Part shown: piece by piece, positions 11,023-23,853 of the stretch
How positions within the stretch are numbered: position 1 is the first letter of the stretch
Layout: each line of letters starts with the position of its first letter
Source: Ulota crispa
Taxonomy: Eukaryota > Streptophyta > Bryopsida > Orthotrichales > Orthotrichaceae
Length of the DNA stretch: 64,000 bases
Direction of reading: 5' to 3'
Assembly: GCA_963920765.1 (NCBI GenBank)
Contig: OY987244.1
Span: 9,426,501-9,490,500, forward strand
Notes under the pieces: generated by a model
Seen by the model: only the letters and a program-made list of their open reading frames with translations
Told to the model about the DNA's origin: nothing
Database searches by the model: none
Translations under genes and position numbers: made by a program

Positions 11023-11948
11023 TTAACCCCTAAAGGACCATTGTCCCTACGGAGGACAAATGACATTTTGGGCAAGTACCTACGGCCTCAATTTTTGTCT
11101 TGATTTTTTGAAACTTTTTTTGAATATAGGAAAATACATCAACTTTTAGGGAATATAAATTTTATTCCAACCTATGCCATGGAGCAAAAGTTATGCCCAA
11201 ATAAGCACAAATTTGGGGAGTCCACACATCACATTTATTTTTTACAATAACTTTAAATGTTTTTAAGGTTTGTTTTTTTCATAATTTATATCTTTGTCTA
11301 CATCTGAAGCTTTGATTCATTCCATTTGGACTTGATATGAGAAAGTTATCGACGATCTTGTTTTTTGGGCAATTCAAGCATCTTCTTGAAAAAAATAACT
11401 TGTAAACTTCATTTTTGAATGCAATTTTAACATTTTTTCAAAAAAAATTGTTGGAAAGGGTGAAGTTTGCTTTCTAGAACAATCTCATTGTTGGGATTAT
11501 TGCGTTTCATTTCCATCGCATGGTTATTGATAATTTAAGTTTTTGTTCAATCTCATACCTTCTTCTACCTAATGTTTTTTTTAAGAATGAAAATTGAGTA
11601 TTTTTTGTTTTGATTTCCAAAGATTCCCAACTCAACTTCCCACCACAAAAAAGTAAAGTTCCAAACTCTATGGTGCAAAAAATTAAGTTTAAAAAGTTCA
11701 TAGTTAAATAATCTAGTCATGCAAAGTGCAAAAAACCTTGTTTTTACACTTTGAATGCAAATATCTTCCAATTTGTGTTGTCAAAGTTCTTGAGTTTTGT
11801 ATGGCACATTTTTGTACTAGTCTAGTATAAGATCCTACGGTCAGATATGCAAAAAGACCAATTTTCAAACTTTTTTACCCTTTGCCGTTGAAATGGCAGT
11901 TTTGAGTGTCTTTTGACAAAACAAAGGCCATGGTCCTTTAGGGGATAA
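11023..11948. mobile_element. TTAA-flanked non-autonomous DNA transposon (CCCCTAAAGGACCA family)
   Basis: The left end is TTAACCCCTAAAGGACCA at 11023, then the subterminal hairpin ATTGTCCC..GGGAC(AA)-like and 'ttttgggcaagtacctac'. The right end is 'ggcagttttgagtgtctttt ... ccatggtcctttagggg' followed by ATAA (a decayed TTAA). Length is 926 bp. It abuts the next element, sharing the ATAA at 11945-11948. It is most similar to the copy at 29012-29935. Confidence 0.85.
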
Positions 11949-12354
11949 CCCATTAACTAGTGGTCAATTATGGGGTGGGCAATTCCTTTGTATGGCCATT
12001 TAGGGCAAAGTCTAAAACTATTGAATATAGATGTCTACCACAGATATGACCGTACAGATGGAAGTATCTTGCAAATTCTAGTGTTATGCATCATGAATTA
12101 TGCTCACTCTTTAGTTGTTATGGCCATCTTTTTACAATTATTGGTGTATTTTCAACCAGCATTCTTTTAGTTTTTTCAACTCTCTAACCACATGCCACCT
12201 TAGATTGGCTTGGTTATTGTCCTAAATTCTTCACTTTCCAATTCCCCAGATTTGACCCTTTACCATGTCATCAAATTCCTTGACATGCTCTCTCTACAAA
12301 GTTAAAAAAGTCAAAATTGATCAAGAAATGGTCGACTAGACATTAATGAGTTAA
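11945..12354. mobile_element. TTAA-flanked ~410-bp element (CCCATTAACTAG ends)
   Basis: The left end is (A)TAA-CCCATTAACTAGTGGTC. The right end is GACTAGACATTAATGAG-TTAA. A second copy with the same interior (a 'gggcaattcctttgtatggc'-like start and 'tatgctcactctttagttgt') lies at 45595-46006. There the empty insertion site can be read from an inverted duplicate, confirming that this is a mobile unit. Confidence 0.8.
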
Positions 12355-12664
12355 GAGGGTTTTGAAAGGGCCATTAGCAAATTTTATCCACTGTGGACGT
12401 GTGTCAAACCCTTGGAGGGCATTGTTGGGATGCTCTTATGTCTCTTTTTTGTTGGTGAACTCCCACGCAACATTTAGGGAGAAAATTAGACTTTCACTAG
12501 CTAAAATTTAGTTTTATTAATTTTCGACCGCTTTCTCACCGAATTGCACCAAATATTCTATGTTTATACCAGGATATGTTATTATTTATTTATTTTTGTA
12601 AAATTTGGCCAGTTTCCTAGACAAAAATTTCACATTCAACTGACTTTTTGGCAATAAGAACCGG

Positions 12665-13602
12665 TTAACCCTTAAAATATATAGTTACATGTTTAGATGG
12701 CTTGAAATTGACCACTCTTAATAAAAATATTAGTGGATAAAAATTTGTAAAATTTACTTTGCCATTTACTTCTTATGAACATTCTTTTAAAATTTCAAAC
12801 TTTGTGAGGGCATACTTCATTAGATCATAACATTCAAAGTAGGTTTTAAACTTTTTTTGAAGCTTGTCTAACGAGTCAAGAAAAATCCATCATCTAAAAT
12901 GATAACTTCCACTTTACAAATTTCTTGCACAATTTGAATTTATTATAGAGCATGAAGTTGGCTATATGCTTCACAAATTTCATGATCACCTAATGCTTAA
13001 AACATAGTGGAAAACAAATTGGAAGCTTGAATTAACTTGTTTAAATTGTCATTAAATTAAGGAAATTTCATGAAAGAGATTTGTGTAGAAATATATCTCA
13101 ATCACAAAATCCATTCAGTGTAAACCTAGAACATCTTGTAGATTGCTTGGCAAATCAAATTTTTCTAAAAATAAAAAGTAAAATAGAAGTTATTATGTAG
13201 TCAAGGAGAGTTCACTGCAAAATTTGCCCACTAACCAAGAAATTGTAAAGTTTTTGAACAATTTATGGGCAACACCCTCCCTCAATCTCTTTATTATTAT
13301 TATTATGATTATGATTATGATTATGATTATGATTATGATTATGATTATGATTATGATTATGATTATGATTATTATCATCATCATTTTGAAGAATGCCCAA
13401 ATTGACACCCAAATCACATACGGTACCATCTCGGTACCATATCCTACCCAAAAATCATTCAATTCCATATTTTTTGGGAGGAATGCTTTTCAATATGAGC
13501 ACATACACCCTTATTTTAACAATTTTGTCTCAAGTATTCACATGGGAAACACTTGCTTGAATATCCAAAAGCTCAAAGGCTTTTTGGTCCTTTAGGGGTT
13601 AA
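12665..13602. mobile_element. TTAA-flanked element, subfamily with 'ttacatggtcaaa' interior
   Basis: It begins TTAA-CCCTTAAAATATATAG and ends TTTGGTCCTTTAGGGG-TTAA (938 bp). The interior matches the truncated copy at 28077-28890, including 'agcatgaagttggctatat' and 'caaggagagttsactgca'-like blocks. A hexanucleotide microsatellite (13290-13384) has expanded inside it and is absent from the sister copy. Confidence 0.75.
13290..13384. repeat. (ATTATG)n microsatellite
   Basis: About 14 tandem copies of the hexamer gattat, flanked by tta triplets on the left and atc/atc on the right. It lies inside the 12665-13602 element. It is open in several frames, giving artificial Ile-Met or Asn-His repeats. 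Confidence 0.95.
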
Positions 13603-13833
13603 TGACTCTGACACCTTGCACTTCTAAGATTGTAAGGTCAAGGTGGAAAAGCTTAAGTTGTTTTCTCAACAAGGATAATAGTAATAATTTGCCTCCTATG
13701 TTTTTGTTGTTTGAATGTATCCTCCTCCAAGGTTTTGGATTGAAGCAAGGTCATGAGATCCAAAATCTAAATTTGAAACTCCCATATTCAATCTGTAGAT
13801 GGTAAATATCTAAACTCTCACATTTTTTGGTGA

Positions 13834-14779
13834 TAAACCCCTAAAGGCCTGTTGTCCCTTCGGGGATTGTTTGGGGTTTGGTCATGTACCTATGAGTAAA
13901 CTACTTTATGTAACTTTCTGAAACTTTTATGGGAGATGGGGAATTCAAAGATCTACGTGGACATCAAAAAAATTCTTTATTCCGACATTTATTGAAGAAG
14001 TTATGCATGTTTTTCTGAAATTTTGGGGTAGGCTGCCCATCTAGGCAGCCCAAAAACATCTTTAGAATTTATATATTTTTAAAATAAAATTTTGAAACTG
14101 GTTCTTTAGATTTTTTCATACATGAGAAGCTTTGAATCAATCAATTTCAATCAATGACATGAAAGTTATAAGGAGTTTTTGTTTGCAGGCAGTTATAGAT
14201 TCTTTACTCTAAAATAAACTTTGAAGTCCTTTATTTTACTCAATTTTCAATATTTTGGAAAAAAATCTAAACCTAAGGAAGTAGATTGTTTATTACAACA
14301 TTATCACCATTGAGATTTGCATTTTTCATTTCAATAATTAGATTCTTAACAATTTAGTGTTTTGATCCATTCTCTACTTCTTTTTACTTATTGATTTTTC
14401 TTGTGTGCTGTATAGTTCCAATTATTGTTCCATTTGATTTGAAAATTCTCCCACACATACCTAACTTGGTCTTCTACATGGGAAAAAAAAAACCTCAACT
14501 TTGCGTAGAGCAAACTTTTTGATATAGGAGTGGTCAACAATTTCTGAAATTTTTGGGCAGTATGAAAAAAAACTTTTTCCTTTGATTCGCATGTATATAT
14601 CTCACTCCTTTTCATTTGAAATAAGCTTATTTTTTTTCTCAAGTACCTCATACTGTCTAGAGCAAGATCTTACGGTTGGATTTCAAAAAGAAAAACAAAA
14701 AAAAACAAATCCTTTCATCCCAAAATGGCAGTTTTCATTGTTTTTCACAGAAAAGATGGCCTGGGCCTTCAGGGGTTAA
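13834..14779. mobile_element. TTAA-flanked non-autonomous DNA transposon (CCCCTAAAGG family)
   Basis: The left end is taaa-CCCCTAAAGGCCTGTTGTCC, with TTAA mutated, followed by the family's subterminal hairpin (TTGTCCCTTCGGGGA). The right end is 'gatggcctgggccttcagggg-ttaa'. It is about 946 bp. Its interior is shared with copies at 21515, 35141, 41010 and 47838. Confidence 0.8.
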
Positions 14780-16886
14780 AAACTTGAGATTTTTACCTTG
14801 GCTCCACAATCCTGTATGTGCAAGTTATCAAAATATTAAAGACCAGCATGAGTTTTAGTGCAATATTGGAGGCACTTGTTGGTTTATATTTAGGAATTGT
14901 TTTCTTGCTTCAACTTCTGTCAAAAAGTTTAAAAGATTATAGAAACGGGCACAAAGGGAGGGAGGAAATCTTCCCAGTGAGTAGATTATCTTTATTAGAG
15001 AGTATGTAATCAATACAAGTGGTTAGCACAACAAAAATCGTCTTTCCGCTCCAGAGAAGGTATTACATATTTATCATGAACACTCCAACCCATTGCCATT
15101 CTATAACTCTGGAGAATAAGATTTACAAGAAGGCCCTTTCATTGCCAATGTAGGGTGAGTGCACAGATGTTTTATTTTGCAACAATGTTTTATATCTCAG
15201 TGTCAAATATTTTATTATTATATTAAATTGATAGCATTCTTCTAAGAATTTTGCTCAATGCTTAGATTAGCTAAGGCACATTTAACTATTGATGAAGGTA
15301 TAACTCACAACAACTATTGTCAATTTTGAAAGAATTAGCATTAATAAGCACAATATTTGAAAGATTAAATATAGTAGATACTATTTATTGGCCTTCAAAA
15401 GTTGAACAATTATTAGCAAGATTGTCAAACAAGATGTTGTTTTGGTGAGATTTATTGCATTAGAAAACACAAGATCTTTTTGCAATAAGTTAATCAAGTA
15501 CAAGGCTTAAGGATGAGCACCTGTAACCGTCAAATTAAGGGTTTTGAACATGATGATTATTAATAAATATCTGGAAAATTACAGGATCCTATTAGCAAGA
15601 GAAAAATGATGAGTTTTGATTTTTGAATGAATTATTTGGATACAACAAGAATAAGTTGTGAATTTTTAAAGAGCCGAATGCAGTTGCACCTAATACCAAA
15701 ACTAAGGTTTCATGTTCACATGTTGTACATCCTTGTAATTACATCTAGTCACTTCCACAAATTTTTCAAGATTTTAGAGATTATGGTTGTGGATACAGTG
15801 ATGGTTATGGGTGTTGCTACTTTACAAGCTAGAGTCATATAATGTTTCAAAATCCATTACTTAAAGCATCTTAGATTCTATTCTTTTCTTTTAACTCTAT
15901 GTTGTTTCCAAGGCTTGATTGCAATTTCCTTCATATCTCCTAAATCACAAGTCTTACAATGTCAAAACTTTTACACAATCTCAATATAACACTAGGAAAG
16001 GTACTAAACAAGTCTCACCTCTAGTGCTCCAAAGGTTGCCAAGAACCATGGTTTCAAAGTTGATGCTCCTTCATTGCACCAAAAAAAAAAATTTTGATAC
16101 AAAGCTACATAACAAACGTCATTCCTTTCACTTTTCTTAGATGCAACACAAAAGCTGCTTGATAGCTTGATATTCCCTTGCAACTTGCAATCTTGACTAC
16201 CAATGTTGTGTGTTTTTGCACATATCATAAATTTTTTAGCCAAGTAAGGGCTACTTCACACTACAAGTTGCTGTTGATTTTCAACCTAGGACACTTCCTA
16301 TGTTGGCCTTCTATTATTTGATTTTTTCTGAAAATGGCCTCAAGGTTGTTGCACTAGGAGTCAAAGCCAAGTTTTAAGACAACTTTTAGCATTTAAGAAA
16401 ACAAGGTCCGGTACATTTCCAATTTTTAAAATTGGATTTCCAAAAATGAGAGGCCAAATTGTGACCGGGCAATAGTTAGACTTCATTGGAACATGATTAA
16501 TTGAATGACAAAGAGTCTTTTGAGATGGTCAACACTATAAGATGAAATAAAAAGATCAATGGCTCTACTTGATCTCCTTTTTTTACTACTTTCGTTTTGA
16601 AGATTTGAAGATTTAAGATAGTGGCATAAACGTTTTAGCCTCAAGGCTTTTACTTACAAGGCAATTGACCCATTATACTCTTATTACAAGGGGTGTTTGT
16701 TGACCCATTATACTCTTATTGCAAGGGGTGCTTGTGGACATTCTCCATTTAATTTGAAATTTTAGTGGAAATGACCCCAAGTTTTCATGGTTGTGACTCC
16801 TAGTGTAAATCAGCTCTAGATGTGAAATTTGCAGGAGGGAGGTAGTGGTAGCAGGGCAGGGTGGAACAAGCGTAAGAGCATCTCCA
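14780..16886. other. unassigned AT-rich sequence
   Basis: No protein family recognised. Frames such as 15627-15842 (+) and 15919-16140 (+) are short and compositionally ordinary. A 35-bp tandem duplication is present at 16665-16734. This may be decayed transposon or intron-like sequence; nothing in it decides. Confidence 0.4.
16665..16734. repeat. 35-bp tandem duplication
   Basis: Two head-to-tail copies of TTGACCCATTATACTCTTAT followed by t(a/g)caaggggtg(t/c)ttg. They differ at two positions. Confidence 0.9.
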
Positions 16887-17119
16887 TTAATCCTTGAGCG
16901 CCTCAGGACCTCAAAATGGGGCGCTCAGTTTTGAAAAATGTCAGTGTTTGACTCTTATCCTCTTCTTAATGGTAAAGTTAAAGGATTTGTACTTTTTCAT
17001 GTACCTTTAGGCATGTGTCTACTACCACTCAAAAAAAATTCAAGCTATTTGACTCTATTTTGGTAATACTTTTATTGGACTAAGTACACACAAGTATGGC
17101 CAGGAGGCTTAGGGGTTAA
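16887..17119. mobile_element. possible 233-bp TTAA-flanked MITE
   Basis: The left end is TTAATCCTTGAGCGCCTCAGG. The right end is CCAGGAGGCTTAGGGGTTAA, an imperfect inverted match with TTAA at both edges. The size is almost identical to the 235-bp element at 9890-10124, whose ends it resembles on the left. The interiors do not align by eye, so kinship is uncertain. Confidence 0.45.
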
Positions 17120-17402
17120 TATGCACTAAAGGTCAAACTCTTGCCAAAATTAGATGATAAGTGCTTCAATCCATTCAAAATTCTTTCATGGCACCCAATC
17201 CTAGTGTGTCAAGCTATGGCTCTTCAAAAAACTATTCATTCTAAATTTAGTGAGTTTAATCTACAATTTCCCTTGGTGATAGGTCAATTTCTATTTGTGA
17301 CATATGTTTGAAGTGCAAAAGCCACCTTTTGAAGAGCAAAGGTGGAGATGAAATTTTTTGAGGACTCTTCAAAAAATAAATGTAAACTTCAAGTCATGGA
17401 GA

Positions 17403-17660
17403 ATTTTATTGGCAAAATTTTGCTTAAATCTTACCTCAAAACCTGATTGGCAATTGTCACACTACACAAATCCACTTTAAAAAATGAATGAAGTTACCAA
17501 GTCCCTCCCTTAGATAGCACAAGATTTGCCAGATTTTGGATGAAAGTTAGTAATGCTATATATTTTGTAGATGAACAAGCACTTGTTAATTCCATCCAAT
17601 TTTGTCCAATTTTCCTTACGAGCACTTGTGGGGGTGCGTGTCGCTCTACCAGCGAAACTA
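17403..17660 (-). repeat. dispersed ~250-bp repeat
   Basis: The antisense copy has 'ggcaaaattttgcttaaatc' and 'ttacctcaaaacctg' at the left, 'agattttggatgaaagttag' in the middle, and 'ttttccttacgagcacttg' then 'gtcgctctacca' at the right. Antisense frames reading through this repeat (17494-17926) should not be taken as a gene. Confidence 0.65.
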
Positions 17661-20600
17661 CAAAAGAAGCCCTGCTTTGAGTGTGTTTGGTGTAGCAAGC
17701 AACGGCAGAGATGCTCAGATGCTTTTCCGCCCGGCATAATAAAGTTGGAGCCGCACGGACGATAATAATTGTGCAAGAGCGCACTTTTGTGTACAACGAG
17801 CCTGGCATGCCCAGCAAAGCTGCAAAGATATTCAGCAGCGGAGGATTCTCTCTCAACTGCAGGATCCACGTATCTGATCACCAGAAGGCACCCCAGGTCG
17901 CCGAAGCAGAACTTCATGGAGTCCATGCGCGCTAGCAGGAACGCATGCGAGCAGGGTTATTTTCTTGTATAAGCTTATTCGAAGGTAAAGCGACACGCAC
18001 CCCAGGGATTAAGCAGGAAAGAAAAATTTGGATAGAACTGGATAGAAATTGATTTATGACGCATGCACGTTCCTCCATGAGGTCCACTTATATTAGTAAA
18101 CTTCATCCAAAATTTGACGAACCTAGTGCTTAGCAGGGGAAGAATTTGGCGATATCATCCAATTTTTCACCTTCCAATCAAAAAGCAAGAAAAATTTCCC
18201 TAAGCTTACATGCTAGCGAAGCGAAGAGACATTATGACTTATCCTTCTCAGAGATGCCCGACTGCCCGAGCGAGTGAGCAAGGGAGGGGGCTCCACCACC
18301 ATGGACGATCCAGCGCCGCTCCCACATAAGACGCCGGAGATTCTAATCTTATCAGGGGCATGCTGCAGCCGGGCTATCATAATGGGGGCCAAATCGTCGC
18401 CTTTACAGGAGCGAAAAGGTACTTTATGGCTCCAAGTGCAGGCCGGTGGGGGGCACCACGCGGCCTACTCTATCACCACTCTCGTTATGTACTGTAGCTC
18501 TTCTAGCTCACCCTTCCCTGCCAGGCCTGCCAGAGCCCAGAGCCAGGCAGGCAGCGCCAACTCGACAAGGTGTGCATGCCGAGGAATCAAAAGCAGGCGC
18601 CCCGGGGTATCTTTATTGGACGCGAATCTCGCTCCGTGCTTCGATGCTAATCCGGGATGCTGCTGCCTCCGTGACTGGGCAGTCGTCGTCGTCGTCGGCT
18701 GCCAGACCCGCCCCGCATCAAATCAAGCCGGACTATGGATTTTCAACCCACACCCACGCTGTTCACTTTCTGGACCCTTCTTTTCAAAAACTGAAAAATA
18801 CTAAAAGAAGGAAAAACCAAAACAAATCTTCGCTTTCTGTTGTGTTACAGTTTTGGAGAAAAATAAATAGCAAGAAATGGGAAGAAATAAGTTACCACCA
18901 CTTGGACGGCCGGAGTGAACTCAACTGTGTCTCCTTCACATCCATGTTTTAAATAAGATCTGCAATCAAGTAAGGGTAAGAGTAATAATTCGCCTCCTTT
19001 TTCAGCCTTTTTCACTTTCATTCTCTTTGTAGGAATCAGATGAAATCTTGGTCTTTGAACCCAAATGTGAAGTTAAAATTTCCAAATTCGATCTCTTGAT
19101 GGTAAACTTTCAAACTCTCAGAATGAATGTTTGAAGTTTGAAAAAGCAGACCCTGACCCCACTCTCCAGGAACTCGTAAAGCAGTTGACCGAGCTCCCGG
19201 CCCCGTTCATCCAGGCGGGGGGTCAGTTCATCCTGGCCCACTTGGACATCTCAACATTATTTATCCTCGGTGCTAAGTTACTGCTGCAAACTGGTTTAGC
19301 ACTTCTGTATTCACTTTCTGTTGCAGTGGTAGTAAAATAGGGGGAAAAACCCAAATCTGGACATGCACGAGGAATTCAGCAAGAATCCTCTGTACCTGAA
19401 TTGAAATAGATTCAAATCAATAGGGTAGGTTAAACAGAAAAATAGCCTTAGCTTTCAAAGTATCGTCAATCGGCTGCCTCAGGTAAGTTCTAGACCCTAG
19501 TGAGTAAGGAGTAACTGGTAATTGGAAGTGATATTTACCGTTCATGAAGAAACGCGCACACACTCACACCGAAAGCTATCGCCGTCCATCAATGCAAGCT
19601 CTGACACGCACCCAAGTGTACATTTTTTCACGTTTCGTCGACGGCCTCTTTACAGCTTAAAAGTGGTCAGAACATACCTCAATGACTGTGGTTGTTGAGA
19701 ATTTAGGGTTACCATTCCTCCTCGTTCTCGTCGACCTGAGTCACTGGGTGTCCCATACAATGAATCTCCAACTTTCAAATGCCAGCTCCATGTCAACCAC
19801 TGGTTCTCACATCATGCATGTTATCTATTACTTTGTCCTTTCTTTCTCTTTTTGCTGCAAACGAAAGGCTGCTTCATTGCTGCATGCTGAAATATCCCCT
19901 CGCAGAAGTTTTGCTCGAAATGCTTGATTTATTAACACGGTCGATCTACGTGGATTCGTCCAGCACCAGTATCTGCCAGGGGGGCCCACATTCTTCATTC
20001 AGGTAGTTGCTGGCTTTGAATGGAACTCGAATCACGAGCTTGTTGATATTAGTTAACTTGGGGCATTTCTGGGATAAATTCAAATATTGAATCCACCTTG
20101 TTTTTGCAAAATATACTGAAGTGAAGAAGCTAGTCAACTGCATCTGGCATGCCAGTTGACTGTAGTAGCGTTGTCCGTCACGACAATTGCATGTGCAAGC
20201 TAGTATAGCTAGCTACGTGCAGCCTTGCTTTGATTTTCCTACGAGGGAGGGGGAGATCTCGAAGCAGCTTTTGTTCTTTTTTAGGGTCACAACAGCAGCT
20301 TCTGGAAAGCCAATTTGAAACCCAAAGTGGATGACTAGACCGTGGATCCTTGATCCGATTATTGCAGTAAAGTAGGTGTGGATCGAATCTAGGACTTTCA
20401 AGGATCCCAATGAAGTAAGTTTAACAGGAAAAAATCAAATCCAACGATGAGCAACTGATCCGATGCTGCTGCGGCATCCAAGGGACGCTGGGGATTACAT
20501 CGATTCAGGTGGGCTAGTTCATGCGCTTTTGTGACACTTTATACTGTGATCACGTTGTGTCTAACTTTAGTAAACTTTGATCAGATGAAATAGTTTACAG

Positions 20601-20984
20601 CTTCGAAAGTTGTGAAAACGGCAGTGAGGGAATTTTCGATTTTTCTAGCACATTTTGTAGTGTTTTTAGCAAAGAAAGCTGTTTACGAAAATAGCTTACA
20701 TGTAGGAGGGTGATGAATAAAGTTATTAGCTGTAACAAGCAAATCTTGGCGCAGCAGCAGCAGCATCATCATGCGTGGCCGAGGGGAGGGCGTGACTTGC
20801 GTTTCAGTGGCGGATCTTAGTCTTGTCGCCGCAGCAGGCTTGCCTGCAACTCCTCTTCGCAACAAACCGAGCCCTTGCTCCATCGACGACGGGCTCAGGC
20901 CGGTTTAAGGGTTTGGGGTTTTAACCCCGGGGAAAACATTAGGTTTTCGAGTTTTAACCCCCAGGGACCATAGCAGGATTTTAT
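17661..20984. other. GC-richer, mostly non-repetitive island; possible host exons
   Basis: This is the only long stretch left of 53 kb that is both richer in G+C and largely free of the window's repeats. Candidate coding pieces are weak. A 167-codon frame at 18301-18804 (+) starts in a good Kozak context (CCACCATGG). A short stretch with codon-like GC bias lies at about 19140-19260 (+). An open frame at 19928-20056 (+) has a possible donor (attcag|gtagtt) near 20000. A 45-codon frame runs 20772-20909 (+). I cannot assign any function, and no two pieces can be joined with confidence. Confidence 0.3.
17975..18215 (+). repeat. dispersed ~250-bp repeat
   Basis: The sense-orientation copy starts 'gaaggtaaagcgacacgcacc' and contains 'ttcatccaaaatttgacgaa' and 'ggcgatatcatccaattttt'. 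It ends near 'aaaaatttccctaagctta'. It is moderately diverged from the others. Confidence 0.55.
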
Positions 20985-21180
20985 GTTTTCTGTCAAAAAT
21001 TTGCCTAAATCTTATCTCAATTTGTCACCGTAACATTGAAAAAATACGGTAGAAAAATGATGTAATCGCCAAATCCCTCCCCAATCCAACACCAAACTCG
21101 TCATATTCTATCCATTTTTTCCCATGTTTTCCTTACTTGTTTGCATTCTTTGGTGTGGGTTGCTCTACCCTAGTAAAATG
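20985..21180 (-). repeat. dispersed ~250-bp repeat, shortened copy
   Basis: It contains 'aaaaatttgcctaaatctta' at the left, 'gatgtaatcgccaaatccc' in the middle, and 'ttttccttacttgtttgcat' followed by 'gttgctctaccctag' at the right. It lacks some of the central 'tttcatccaaaa' blocks. Confidence 0.55.
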
Positions 21181-21514
21181 AAAAGAAAAACCCCCCTTGA
21201 CCACAGGACGATATGTTCAATTTATCACAATAAAGGTCATCCTCCATGCTGCATCATAATTGGAGAACTACAGAAACAACAAATTAGTTTTGGATGGAGC
21301 CACTGCATGAAAGTGTGCTAGAATATAACAAAATTAGATATTTGAAATGGTACTTTGGCAAATTTCTTGTAAGAAGCACATAAAGAAAATTGAGTATTTT
21401 GAAATTGGAACATTGATCACCTTGGTCAATATCAATGCATCACAAAAGTTTGCCCTAAGGTCAAATTTTGAAAATTTGAAATTCATGTATGGATGCAATT
21501 GACCCTCAATTACA

Positions 21515-22464
21515 TTAACCCCTAAAGGCCCAAGTGGTCCCTTGGGGGTTGAGTGGGGTTTGGGCATGTACCTGTAGTTAAACTGTTTCTTGTGATTTTT
21601 AAAAACTTTTACAGAAGATGGGGAATTCAAAAATCTATGTGGGCATCTAATTTTTTCTTCATTCCAAAAATTTTGAAGAAGTTATGCATGAATAACTGAA
21701 AAACAAGGGAGAAGCGGCAGCCCCCCAAAAAAAAAAAATTAAAAAAAAAAAAAAATTGAAATTGGTTCTTTAGATTTATACATATGCGAGAAGCTTTGAA
21801 TCATTCAATTTTGATTTGTGAGATGAAAGTTATGAGAAGTTTTAGTTTGCAAGTAGGTATGGGACTCCCAAACCTCCATTCCTTTTTGCCTTTGTAAAAT
21901 TTGGTGCTTTACTTGTTTGAGCTCTTTGTGTATTTGATTTTGACTTTTTTTTCCCCAAATTGTAGTAGACTACGGTTCCTTGGTTTTCACCATTTGGATC
22001 AAAGCAATTGAGATTTCTTAATTTTACATAAATCCTCCAATCTTGCCTAGTGTATATGCAAATTTCATGGCCTTACGGCATTGCAAGACTTTACAAAGTA
22101 TGATCCACACCTCCAATTCATTTGAAAATTCTCCCACACATACCTAACTTGGTCTTCTACATGGGAAAAAAAACCCCAATTTTGCGTAGAGCAATTTCTG
22201 TGATATAGGAGTGGTCAAAGGCTTCTGAAATTTTAGGGTAGCAAGGAAAAAAACTCTTTTTTTCACTTCAGTTGTCAATATCTCACTCCTCTACATCTAG
22301 AATGAGCTGATTTTTTTCCCACAAGTACCTCTCATAGTCTAAGGCAAGATCTTACAGTTAGGTTTCCAAAAAAAAATTCCTATTTTTCTACTTATTCCCC
22401 AAAAGTGGCAGTTTTGAGTGACTTTCACAGAAGAAAGGGCTAAGCTTGGGTCTTTAGAAGTTAA
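21515..22464. mobile_element. TTAA-flanked non-autonomous DNA transposon (CCCCTAAAGG family)
   Basis: The left end is TTAACCCCTAAAGGCCCAAG and the right end is CTTGGGTCTTTAGAAGTTAA, 950 bp apart. The interior closely follows the copy at 47838-48778, including 'gggactcccaaacctcca' and 'ccttggttttcaccatttgg'. There is an A-rich run at about 21727-21757. Confidence 0.85.
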
Positions 22465-23853
22465 GGAACTTCATAGTCTGATATTTTATGTTTACTTTGG
22501 ATGTTATCACTCTTTGATATGAATGCGTGTATCACACTTATAGTGTTTGGAGAAACACACGCTTTTGGAGATGTTTGTATGGTCATATAAACTTTTATTT
22601 CAATTTCTTTATTTCTTAAACCTTAGAAGTGATTAAAAAACAAAAGAAAGTTGCCTTTCGATGCCGTATTAACAGAGTTCCACATCCACAAAAAGGTCGT
22701 TTTCAAGTTTGAGAACGAGATATTTCTTCAAGTGTTCATATTTGGTAAAATCAAGAACCTCGTTGCACCAAACTGATTTTGAGAAACGACTTTGTCAAAG
22801 TTTGGAATGTCCAGTAGTGCGGTGATAGGAGAAATATACAATCAACCCCAAGTACAAGAGAAAGAGGCAGATGTTTTATTTTTTGCTACCTTGGTTGTAA
22901 AATTGTTGGAGCTAGCACACCGTTTTGGTATGATTGGTATAACGGGCCACGTAATGCTCAAGAGCATCGTGGAGATGGTACTTTCGAGTCAATCTTTTTG
23001 AAAGGTATAACAATTTTTGCAAAGAAATAACGGTAGTGAAAAACACATCTTCATTGTTTCTGAGCAAGAGTTGGATAAACATAATCCATATGCTGTTTTG
23101 AAACATTTTGTTGTTTTCAACTTAGTCGTTCTTTTTTTGAGTTGAGATTAAAAAAACGATTTTCCAATACTCCAAGACCAGTATTTGGATTTCATAATTA
23201 TATTCAGATAAAGTCATGTAGTATTGGTTGAATTTATAGCCCCTTTCAATAGTTTTTATTAAAGTTAGATCCTTGGCTTTCAAAAAACCCAATGAGGTAT
23301 TTGGCCCTGGCGTTACTTCCCAGTAACTGATCCGAACCTTTGGCATTAGGATATCCAGATCCGGACGGTAGATCCGGGTTGACAAAAATTTGAATCGACC
23401 AGTACTGGGCAGCATCTAAAAAAAATTCGTCAATCCCGCCACTGCTTGAGCGACACGCACCCTCGAATGCATGCAATGAAGTAAAAGTACCAAATAATAC
23501 AAAAAAACAGATAGGATCGTCTACGTGCCTACGTTCATCTACAAAATCATCTATTGGAAGTATTCATCCCAGCATGCAGCGACCCTATTGTTTCAGTAAG
23601 AGTGAGTGTCTAGCGAGTTCTCATCCTTTTTTTTAACAATTCCTATATACCTATTATTTACTGTTAAGGTCGCAAATCGCAACTGCCCAGACGAGGTAAG
23701 ATTCTGGTCAAGATTCGGTTTAATTTTTTAGCTGGGCAGCACCCTATATGACCAAAATCACACGACGCATGCAGACTACCAAAGTGGACTCAGACCTTCC
23801 AATTAAAACCAACAATGGGAACATAAACCTAACGTACAATAACCATCCTAATA
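22465..23853. other. unassigned sequence
   Basis: No recognised coding region. A phrase resembling the end of the 250-bp repeat (gcgacacgcaccctcgaatgc) occurs at about 23450-23470, so a degraded copy may be present. Frames at 22792-23001 (+) and 23122-23476 (-) show no motif. Confidence 0.35.

Noticed and set aside
13193..13595. Open frames rich in Ile-Met, Asn-His or poly-Ile on both strands
   Set aside because: They are translations of the (ATTATG)n microsatellite; all frames stay open because the repeat has no stop in those phases.
17494..17926. 120- and 138-aa minus-strand frames as a gene
   Set aside because: Half of each runs through the dispersed 250-bp repeat, the two overlap in different frames, and no motif is recognisable.
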